Part shown: positions 1-6,706 of the stretch, piece after piece
Numbering within the stretch: position 1 is the first letter of the stretch
How the letters are laid out: every line of letters starts with the position of its first letter
From: Chloroflexota bacterium
Lineage (GTDB): Bacteria > Chloroflexota > Limnocylindria > Limnocylindrales > CSP1-4
Direction of reading: 5' to 3'
Length of the DNA: 9,205 bases
Assembly (NCBI GenBank): GCA_027457005.1
Contig: DAIDTV010000051.1
Location: forward strand, 1 to 9,205
The notes under the pieces: generated by a model
Told to the model about the DNA's origin: nothing
What the model saw: only the letters and a program-made list of their open reading frames with translations
Database searches by the model: none
Position numbers and translations under genes: made by a program

Positions 1-1
1 C

Positions 2-3000
2 GCCCACTACGGCCCGTCCGGCTTCTACGCGAACGCCGGCTTTGCGGACTACACGCCCGCCTACCTGTACATCCTCTGGGGGGTGGGCGTCACGGGGCAG
101 GCGATCGCGGGGCTGCTGGGGACCGACGCCGCCGTGGTGATCGGGCAGCTCATCAAGCTGCCGGCGATCCTGCTCGACCTGGTCGTCGCGTGCGTGCTCT
201 ACCGGATCGCCCTGGCGTGGAACGGCAACGTAGACGTGGCGGCCGACGACCGGCAACCCGCGAAGGACGGCGACGGGAGGTCCGGCGCCGCACGACGCAC
301 CCCGCGCGTGCGCCTGCTGGCGCTGGGAGTGGCCGCGCTCTACCTGTTCAACCCCGTGCCCTGGTACGACTCCGCGCTGTGGGGCCAGGTGGACGCCCTC
401 GGCGCCCTCGTGGTCCTGGGCGCGATCCTGGCGCTGGTCGCCGGCTGGTCCGAGTCGGCGGCCGCACTGGCCGTGCTCGCGGCCCTGGTCAAGCCGCAGT
501 TCGGGCTCGTCCTCTCGCCCATCGTGGGCGTGATGCTGCTGCGCCGCCACCTCTTCGCGCCCGGCTCGGGGCCCGTGCCGCGGGTCCGCAGCGCACGCCT
601 GGCGAGCTGGTTCGTGGAGGAGCAGGGGCCGTGGCGGATCATCTCGTCGATCGCCGCCGGGCTCGCGGTCCTCTTCGTGGTCATCGTTCCCTTCCGGCTC
701 GATGTCGTGGGGCTGCTCCGGCTCGTGCTGAGCACCGCCGGTGAGTACCACTACCTGACGGTGAACGCGTACAACGGCTGGGCGCTGATCGCCGACCCGG
801 GCGGCGTGTCGCTGGCACGCGCCGGCACCTGGTCCGACGACCTGGTCCCCCTGCTCGGACCGCTGCCGGGCTTCGTCATCGGCGCAGCGCTGCTCCTGGC
901 GGGGATCGTGATCGGCGTGCTGCAGGTGGCCTGGCAGGACAGCCGCCGCTCGATCCTCCTCGCGGCCGCGTTCCTCTCGCTGGCCTTCTTCGTGCTGCCC
1001 ACGCGCGTCCACGAGCGCTACCTGTTCCCGATCTTCGTCATCCTCCCCCTGCTCGCCATGACGTCGCGGCGCTGGCTGGTGGCCACCGTGGTTCTGGCGG
1101 CGGCGTCGTTCATGAACCTGCACGCGATCCTGACGCTGCCGCTCTATGCCACACCCAACATCGCGAACCTGCTGGGAGGACCCGCGTTCCGCTCGGAGAC
1201 CGGCGTGGTCCTGGCCGCCACGGGCCATATCGCCGTCTTCCTCGTGGCGCTCCTCGCGCTCGAGCCGGTGCAGTGGCTCCTGGGGCGCCGTAGGCTGACG
1301 GGTGCCCCGGCCCCGGCCCGGTTGCCGGCCGGCGAGGGGAGCTCCGGGCTCGTGGGCCCGATTGCGCCCGGCTCGCCGGGCCGCCTGGAACCGGCCGCAT
1401 CGGGCAGCGCGGCGGGTCCCGGAGCGGCCCGGACGGCGCCCGAAGCCGAGTGGGTGCCCCGCCCCGCCACGCGGTGGGGGCTGGGAGCGCTCCGCGGCCT
1501 GCTGGGGCCCGGCTCCATCCGCGCCGACCGCAGCCGCTCGCTCCACGCCGAGCGTGGGGGCCGGATCGACCGGCTCGACCTGCTCGTCATGGTTCTGCTG
1601 GTCATCGCGGCCATGACCACCCGCATCGTGGGCCTGGCGCAGCCGTACGGCATGTACTTCGACGAGATCTACCACGCGCGCACCGCGACCGAGTTCCTGC
1701 AGGACTGGCGGTACGGGATGCCCCACTCGATCTACGAGTTCACGCACCCGCACCTGGCCAAGTACCTGATGGCGGGAGGCATCGTCGCGTTCGGCGATGA
1801 CCGGGTGACCGGCACGAGCACCCTGGGGGTGCCCGTGCGTGCCGCGGCGATCGAGCCGCGCTGGAGCGACCCGTCGGGCGGCACCGGGCGCGAGGGAGAT
1901 CGCCTGTACGTCGCGACCGGCAGCGAGGTGCTCGCCTACGACCTGCAGGGCCGCGGCCTGGTCGCGAAGATCCCGGTGGCGGGCGCCACGGCGGTCGCGG
2001 TCGACACGTTCCAGCACGTGCTCTACGCCGCGGCGGGCGACGGCAGCATCTGGTCGGTGCCGACCCCCAGCCTCGACGCGCTCCGGTCCCGGGGCGGTGG
2101 CGTCGCGGACGTCCAGCCCACCCGGCTGCCCGGCCCCGGCGCCGGCGCGCCGGTCGATCGCCTGGTCGCGTCGACCACCGGGGGGAGCGTGCTCGCGGTC
2201 ACGAGCGGCGGGGCGCTGGTCAGCCTCGACACGAACTCGGGGGCAGTGCTCGGGCGGAGCACCGCCAGCCAGCAGGCCGGGACCGGTCCTGTCACGGGCG
2301 TGGTCGCCCTCGATCCCGTCACCGGCGTCACGGTCGACCTCACGAAGCCCTACGACCCGGCCAGCCTCGCCGCCCTCACGACCGCCCTCGGGGTCGCCGG
2401 CGGGCCCGCCTTCACCCTCCCCTCGGCGGTCACGAAGGCGCAGGGGGCGGTCGCGTCTGCCGGGGGCGTCGTCCAGCGCTACGCGGGCCTGGCCTCGCGC
2501 TCGGCGGCACAGGACCAGGCGCTCACCGCGGCCCGCAGCGCGCTCACCCGGGCCCAGGCCCAGCTGGCAACGGCCCGGGCGGCTCTCCGGCCGGTAGTCG
2601 TGGCCGCGTACCTCAGCACGGCGCAGCAGGCGGCGATTGCCGCGCCGCTCCAGGCGATGGGCGACGCCGCGCGGCTCGACACGTCACCGGTCTTTGCCGT
2701 CGCCGGGGGCACCACGGTCCGGTTCCTGGATGCGGTCACACTCGACCAGGTCGTGAGCCTCCCGCTCGGCGGGCCGGCCGGCGGCATGGGGTTCGCGAAC
2801 ACGAGCGACATCGGCCAGCCGACCCTGTACGTCGCCTCGGATCGGACGCTGCGTCTGGTGCAGCTCCCTGCGGATGCGTCTCCGACGCTCGGGTCGCCGG
2901 TCCCGATGCCGGGCACGGTCACCAACGTGACCTGGGACGCGGCATCCGACATGATCCACGCCCTGGGCACCGCGCCGGACGGCCATACGCCCACCATCTA

Positions 3001-5344
3001 CGTGGTGGAGCCGCACGGCAACGCCGTGTACGCCAACGCCGACCTGCCGTTCACGCCCGCGGCCTGGGCGTTCGACCAGCAGCCCGACAACCCGGGCGGC
3101 GACCGGCAGCAGATTCTCCTGTTCTCATCGACCGGCTCGGTCGCAGCCGTCGACGCCGGGAGCCACGCGTTCGGCTGGCGCCTTCCCGGCGTGATCGCCG
3201 GAGCCCTGCTGGCGGCGTTGCTGTACCTGCTGGCGCGGCTGCTGTTCCAGCGCCGCTCGGTCGGACTCTTCGTGGCCGCCTTCGCCCTGACCGACGGCAT
3301 GTTCTTCGCCAACTCCCGGATCGGCATGAACGACACGTACTCCGGCCTGTTCATCGTGGCGGCGTACGTGGTGTACGCGGCGCTCGCGCTCGGTCGGTGG
3401 AGGGGTCGATCCGCCCTGCTCGTCGGGCTGCCGCTGATGGGGGTCCTGCTCGGTCTCGCCTGCGCATCGAAATGGGTGGGCTTCTACGCCATCGGCGGCA
3501 TCGGGCTGCTCACGCTGCTGCGCAGCGGCCTCGGACGCACCATCGCCCTCGGCTCCATGGTGGTCCTGACCGGCATCCTGGGCTACTACTCGATCAGCGC
3601 CGCGCCGGACGTCACCAGCCCCCAGCTGAACGTCACGTTCCTGCTGATGATGATCGTGCTGACCTTGGTGCTGGCCGCGGCGCTCGTGGTGCGGACGATC
3701 CACTGGACCGTGGACGAGCTGCGCTTCGCGGTGTGGGCGCCGCTGGTCCTGGGGATCCTGTCGGGGGCCGCGGGAATCGTGCTGGGCGGCCACCTGCAGG
3801 GATCCCCCTTCTCGCAGAACCTGCTGCTGGCGGCGGGCTTCGCGCTGGTGCTGCTCGCGGCGCTGGCGTACGCGGCACCGATGGTGCTCGCGCGGTACGG
3901 GGCGGGTCCGCTGGCACCGCCTCCGCCGCCCGGCGACGCCCGCACCTTCGTGGAGCCCTCGGCCTCGCCGCCGGCGGAGGGCTGGCTGGTGCCGGGTGGC
4001 TCCCGCGGCGGCCCCTGGCTGTGGGCCATCATCTGCATGACCCTGGTCCCGCTGACCGTCTACGTGATCAGCTACATCCCCTGGGTGGCCCTGGGCAACC
4101 AGTTCTGGACCGGATTCCCGGCGGGCAACCACGGGCAGACGCTGTGGGACCTGACCGTCTCGATGTTCAACTACCACAACGACCTGCGGGTGCCGCACCC
4201 TGCCTCGTCGCCGTGGTGGGCGTGGCCGTTCGACCTCAAACCGGTCTGGTGGTACCAGGGGACGCTGGCGAACGGCACGGGCGCGTCGATCTACGACGCG
4301 GGCAACCTCGTGCTGTTCTGGCTTTCGATCCCGGCCGTGCCCTGGGTGGCCTGGCAGGCCTGGCGGCGGCGCAGCCTGGCGCTCGGGATCGTGGTGCTCG
4401 CGGCCGCCAGCCAGTGGCTGCCCTGGGTCTGGGTCGACCGTGCCACGTTCCAGTACCACTTCCTCACCACGCTGCCGTTCTCGTTCCTCGCGCTGGCGTA
4501 CTTCGTGGCCGAGCTCTGGCACGGGCCGGCCCGCAGGACGTGGGCCCTGGCGCGTGTTTCGGCGGCGATCGCGATCCTGGGCCCGGCCATCCTGTGGCTC
4601 GTCAAGGGGCCGCTGTGCGTGTTCGCCGGCACGTCGATCGTCGACCCCGGGTCGCAGGTGTGCGGCGCGGTGGTGAACCCGGTGATCGTGACGCAGCGCG
4701 TCGCGGCCGCCGTGCTGGTGATCGTGATCGGGCTGGCCGGCGCCGCGTGGCTGTGGTGGTCGGCCCGGCGCGCCCGGCCGGATGGCGGCGGCTCGGCAAG
4801 CGCCGGGCAGCTCCGGGCCTTCGTTCCCGCCGGGGTGGCCCTCGGGATGACGCTCGTGGCGCTCGCGGTGGCCCAGGCCGTGGTTCCGGACGTGATGTTC
4901 GCGTCGGTGCCGCTCGGGAGCGGGGGACCGCTGGTCGTGGCCGCCGTCGTGGGCCTGGTGCTGTGCGGGCCGGCGTGGCTCGTCCTGCGGGCACGCGACC
5001 CGCGCCGGTTCGCGGTCGGGGTGGCGGCGGCGGCGGCGCTCTGGTTCGTGGTCTGGTACCCGAACATCGCGGCGCTGCCGCTGCCCGCATCGTTCGTCAA
5101 CATGTACCAGGGGCTGCTCCCCACCTGGATCTACGACTTCCAGTTCACCGTGAACATGACCCCGGCGGCGCATCCGAAGCTGCTGACGGCGGGTTCACTG
5201 GCGCTGATGGGCGCCGTGGCGATCGGCTCGCTGGCGGTGATGTACGCGGCCCGGGCGTGGCGCCTGGAGCTGGCCGTGCGGCGGGCTGAACGGGAGGGCC
5301 TCCCCGCCGAGGGGCCGGCCGGCACGGGCGGCGTCACGCCGTAG
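2..5344 (+). CDS. Giant fused GT-C / PMT-family glycosyltransferase (5' end outside window)
   Basis: This is probably an integral membrane glycosyltransferase moving sugars from a polyprenyl-phosphate donor on the outer face of the membrane. The frame is open to the left edge, and residues before the GTG at 83 already show a GT-C-like DYTPAYLY (47-70), so that GTG is not the true start. Counting from base 2, residues 1-430 form about ten membrane helices with KPQ (164) and HERYLFP (337). Residues 430-520 are a Pro/Gly/Ala linker. From 523 a PMT module begins, with FDEIYHAR (acidic pair D554/E555), HPHLAK (1745-1762), a 459-residue soluble insertion (598-1056), FGWRLPG, SRIGMND (1106-1112), ASKWVGF, HPASSPWWAWP (from 1399) and YHFLTTLPF. 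These match the PMT and PMT C-terminal four-helix families. Further helices follow, with C1539 and C1554 close enough for a disulfide. Acceptor and sugar are unknown. The family call is firm; two active catalytic modules is inference. Confidence 0.9.
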   Translation, partial: AHYGPSGFYANAGFADYTPAYLYILWGVGVTGQAIAGLLGTDAAVVIGQLIKLPAILLDLVVACVLYRIALAWNGNVDVAADDRQPAKDGDGRSGAARRTPRVRLLALGVAALYLFNPVPWYDSALWGQVDALGALVVLGAILALVAGWSESAAALAVLAALVKPQFGLVLSPIVGVMLLRRHLFAPGSGPVPRVRSARLASWFVEEQGPWRIISSIAAGLAVLFVVIVPFRLDVVGLLRLVLSTAGEYHYLTVNAYNGWALIADPGGVSLARAGTWSDDLVPLLGPLPGFVIGAALLLAGIVIGVLQVAWQDSRRSILLAAAFLSLAFFVLPTRVHERYLFPIFVILPLLAMTSRRWLVATVVLAAASFMNLHAILTLPLYATPNIANLLGGPAFRSETGVVLAATGHIAVFLVALLALEPVQWLLGRRRLTGAPAPARLPAGEGSSGLVGPIAPGSPGRLEPAASGSAAGPGAARTAPEAEWVPRPATRWGLGALRGLLGPGSIRADRSRSLHAERGGRIDRLDLLVMVLLVIAAMTTRIVGLAQPYGMYFDEIYHARTATEFLQDWRYGMPHSIYEFTHPHLAKYLMAGGIVAFGDDRVTGTSTLGVPVRAAAIEPRWSDPSGGTGREGDRLYVATGSEVLAYDLQGRGLVAKIPVAGATAVAVDTFQHVLYAAAGDGSIWSVPTPSLDALRSRGGGVADVQPTRLPGPGAGAPVDRLVASTTGGSVLAVTSGGALVSLDTNSGAVLGRSTASQQAGTGPVTGVVALDPVTGVTVDLTKPYDPASLAALTTALGVAGGPAFTLPSAVTKAQGAVASAGGVVQRYAGLASRSAAQDQALTAARSALTRAQAQLATARAALRPVVVAAYLSTAQQAAIAAPLQAMGDAARLDTSPVFAVAGGTTVRFLDAVTLDQVVSLPLGGPAGGMGFANTSDIGQPTLYVASDRTLRLVQLPADASPTLGSPVPMPGTVTNVTWDAASDMIHALGTAPDGHTPTIYVVEPHGNAVYANADLPFTPAAWAFDQQPDNPGGDRQQILLFSSTGSVAAVDAGSHAFGWRLPGVIAGALLAALLYLLARLLFQRRSVGLFVAAFALTDGMFFANSRIGMNDTYSGLFIVAAYVVYAALALGRWRGRSALLVGLPLMGVLLGLACASKWVGFYAIGGIGLLTLLRSGLGRTIALGSMVVLTGILGYYSISAAPDVTSPQLNVTFLLMMIVLTLVLAAALVVRTIHWTVDELRFAVWAPLVLGILSGAAGIVLGGHLQGSPFSQNLLLAAGFALVLLAALAYAAPMVLARYGAGPLAPPPPPGDARTFVEPSASPPAEGWLVPGGSRGGPWLWAIICMTLVPLTVYVISYIPWVALGNQFWTGFPAGNHGQTLWDLTVSMFNYHNDLRVPHPASSPWWAWPFDLKPVWWYQGTLANGTGASIYDAGNLVLFWLSIPAVPWVAWQAWRRRSLALGIVVLAAASQWLPWVWVDRATFQYHFLTTLPFSFLALAYFVAELWHGPARRTWALARVSAAIAILGPAILWLVKGPLCVFAGTSIVDPGSQVCGAVVNPVIVTQRVAAAVLVIVIGLAGAAWLWWSARRARPDGGGSASAGQLRAFVPAGVALGMTLVALAVAQAVVPDVMFASVPLGSGGPLVVAAVVGLVLCGPAWLVLRARDPRRFAVGVAAAAALWFVVWYPNIAALPLPASFVNMYQGLLPTWIYDFQFTVNMTPAAHPKLLTAGSLALMGAVAIGSLAVMYAARAWRLELAVRRAEREGLPAEGPAGTGGVTP
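1793..3169 (+). other. Beta-propeller-like domain inserted in the PMT module
   Basis: This in-frame 459-residue segment lies inside the large glycosyltransferase. It begins right after 'IVAFGD' and ends right before 'FGWRLPG', which are adjacent in ordinary PMT proteins. I see about seven blade-like segments ending in short hydrophobic strands: RLYVATGSEVLAYDL (from 1901), HVLYAAAGDGSIWSV, SVLAVTSGGALVSLD, VFAVAGGTTVRFLD, TLYVASDRTLRLVQL, TIYVVEPHGNAVYAN and ILLFSSTGSVAAVD. The pattern resembles PQQ/WD40/YVTN-type propellers but no repeat family is certain. Between the third and fourth blades lies a helical stretch (about 2330-2690) rich in Ala, Gln and Leu. By PMT topology the domain would be extracytoplasmic and next to the acidic catalytic pair. 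A role in acceptor or cell-wall binding is a guess. Confidence 0.7.
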
Positions 5345-5363
5345 GGCCCCGGTGGCGGGCCCT
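5343..5363 (+). terminator. GC hairpin at the stop codon of the glycosyltransferase gene
   Basis: AGGGCCC (5343-5349) and GGGCCCT (5357-5363) form a perfect 7-bp stem with a 7-base loop. The stem begins within the TAG stop codon. No T-run follows, so this is not a classical intrinsic terminator. It may assist termination or protect the 3' end. Confidence 0.35.
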
Positions 5364-5399
5364 GGCCGGCACGCGTCCACCGTCCATGGGTCTCGCGCT

Positions 5400-5433
5400 C
5401 GGCGCGGGCCCGTTTCCGGCCGCTCCCGCGCCG
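5400..5433. terminator. Strong GC hairpin between convergent genes
   Basis: CGGCGCGGG (5400-5408) pairs perfectly over 9 bp with CCCGCGCCG (5425-5433), leaving a 16-base loop. The same left arm can pair equally well with a second copy of the right arm at 5451-5459, because the region is tandemly duplicated. The hairpin is symmetrical in use and sits between two 3' ends, so a bidirectional termination role is plausible. There is no T-tract on either strand. Confidence 0.35.
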
Positions 5434-5458
5434 GCCCGTTTCCGGCCGCTCCCGCGCC
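5407..5458. repeat. Perfect 26-bp tandem duplication
   Basis: Bases 5407-5432 and 5433-5458 are identical, head to tail. Each unit starts GGCCCGTTTCC and ends CTCCCGCGCC, with a CGGCCG palindrome inside. No third copy is seen. It lies in the 165-bp gap (5345-5509) between convergent genes, where I find no gene or promoter. Confidence 0.95.
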
Positions 5459-5465
5459 GTGATGC

Positions 5466-5481
5466 CGCCGCTCGCGCGGCG
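5466..5481 (-). terminator. Short hairpin downstream of the PimA-like gene
   Basis: CGCCGC (5466-5471) and GCGGCG (5476-5481) make a 6-bp stem with a 4-base loop. It lies about 30 bases beyond the stop codon of the minus-strand operon. No T-run accompanies it, so a terminator role is only weakly supported in such GC-rich DNA. Confidence 0.25.
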
Positions 5482-5509
5482 TGAGGCGCCGCCTCTTGCG
5501 CCCCGTCCG

Positions 5510-6706
5510 CTACTCGCGCGCCCCGGCGGGCGCCGGCGACCCGGCCGGACGCGGTGGCACCGGGGCGTGGAACCCGGACGGCAGCTGGCCCTGCGCGGCC
5601 ACCCGCCGGATCACGAAGCCGTAGTAGTCGTCGACGCGCGCCGCCACGCGATCCCAGCCGAACTCGTGGGACCGTTGTCTCCCGGATTCGCCCATCCGGG
5701 CCCGCTCCGCCGGATCGTCGAGCAGGTGCCCGATGGCGTCCGCCAGCGCACGGGCGTCACGCGGCGGCACCAGGAGCGCCTGCTCGCCCCGCCGGACGAC
5801 CCCCTTGTAGCCGTGGATGTCGCTGCACACGATGGGCTTTCCGGCGGCCATCGCCTCCAGCAGCACGATCCCGAAGGACTCGCGGCCCGTGGCCGGCGAC
5901 ACGTAGATGTCGCTGGTGGCGAACCAGCGCGCCTTCTCGTCGTCCCCGACGCGGCCGAGGAGCTCCACGCCGCCCAGCCGGCGGGTCAGCACGTAGCGCC
6001 GTGCCTCGCGCTCCTGGGGCCCGTGTCCCACCACCAGCAGCCGGCAGTCGCGCCCCTCCCGTCGCAGCAGCCGGTACGCCTTGAGCAGGTGGAGCAGCCC
6101 CTTGCGTTCCTCGAAACGGCCCACGAACAGCAGGTTGGGCGTTCCGTCGCGCCATCGCTCGATCGGTCGCGCCATCGCGAAGCGGTCGACCTCGACCCCG
6201 TTGGGGATCACCTTGTAGTCCCCCGGGAAGTACTTGTCGATGAAGTAACGCGCCGCGACGCTGACGGTGATCCGTCCGTGAAGCCGCCTCGCGTAGCTGC
6301 CCAGCATGCGCCGTCCGAACTCGTACGCGGGGCTCCAGCCGTTGTACGCGTGGAACGTGGCGACGTTGACGCTGGTCGACTCCCGGAGCAGCACGAGCGA
6401 CAGGAAGGGCACGAACGGCTCGTGGAAGTGGAGCAGGTCGAACCGTTCCTCCGCGAGGACGTCGCGGCACTGGGACAGGAAGCGCGGCGAGATGGTCAGG
6501 GTCCCCATCGAGCCGTTGGAGGGGACGCTGAAGCCGCGCCCGATCCGGATGATGTCGCCCTCGCTCGCACGCTGAAGCCCGTGGGTGCTGCTGATGATCC
6601 GGACGTCGTGGCCCCGTGCCTTGAGGTGCTGGTAGAGGAACCCGACGTGCGCGTTGACGCCGCCGGGCAGCGGATAGATGTACGGGGTCACGAGGCCGAT
6701 CTTCAA
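5510..6706 (-). CDS. PimA-like GT4 glycosyltransferase
   Basis: This 398-residue protein is a GT-B fold, GT4-family retaining glycosyltransferase closest in pattern to mycobacterial PimA, which transfers mannose from GDP-mannose to phosphatidylinositol on the cytoplasmic face of the membrane. Visible matches are PGGVNAHV (14-21), SNGS near 63-66, LLHFHEP (91-97), ATFHAY with H119, IPNGVEVDRF (from 167), FVGRFEERKG with R197 and K202, and ESFGIVLLEAMAAG with E276 and E284. From memory these fall almost at the residue numbers of PimA's catalytic and donor-binding residues. The start is TTG, overlapping the previous gene's stop as TTGA, with a GGGGAGG site seven bases upstream. The C-terminus is a Pro/Ala-rich tail of about 25 residues. 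It is last in the operon, after acyltransferase and PHP genes. The acceptor may be phosphatidylinositol or another polar lipid; sugar specificity cannot be read from the sequence. Confidence 0.9.
   Translation of the reverse strand: MKIGLVTPYIYPLPGGVNAHVGFLYQHLKARGHDVRIISSTHGLQRASEGDIIRIGRGFSVPSNGSMGTLTISPRFLSQCRDVLAEERFDLLHFHEPFVPFLSLVLLRESTSVNVATFHAYNGWSPAYEFGRRMLGSYARRLHGRITVSVAARYFIDKYFPGDYKVIPNGVEVDRFAMARPIERWRDGTPNLLFVGRFEERKGLLHLLKAYRLLRREGRDCRLLVVGHGPQEREARRYVLTRRLGGVELLGRVGDDEKARWFATSDIYVSPATGRESFGIVLLEAMAAGKPIVCSDIHGYKGVVRRGEQALLVPPRDARALADAIGHLLDDPAERARMGESGRQRSHEFGWDRVAARVDDYYGFVIRRVAAQGQLPSGFHAPVPPRPAGSPAPAGARE

Noticed and set aside
83..85. GTG as start of the giant glycosyltransferase
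   Set aside because: The frame is open upstream and residues coded from base 2 already fit the GT-C family (DYTPAYLY), so the start lies outside the window.
2500..2590. Helical segment as a possible separate coiled-coil gene or frameshift junction
   Set aside because: The frame is continuous on both sides with blade-like sequence and no sign of a shift, so it is best seen as an insert in the same protein.
3125..5173. A 682-codon open frame on the minus strand opposite the large glycosyltransferase
   Set aside because: Its product is dominated by Arg, His, Pro, Gln, Glu and Gly with no domain pattern. It is a GC-driven shadow of the real + strand gene with clear PMT motifs.
3397..5289. A 630-codon open frame on the + strand in another frame of the glycosyltransferase
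   Set aside because: The product is Arg/Ala/Gly/Pro-rich without motifs, while the overlapping frame encodes recognisable PMT helices and signatures.
5407..5458. Possible CRISPR or attachment site
   Set aside because: Only two adjacent copies, no spacers, no integrase or cas genes nearby; a simple tandem duplication explains it.
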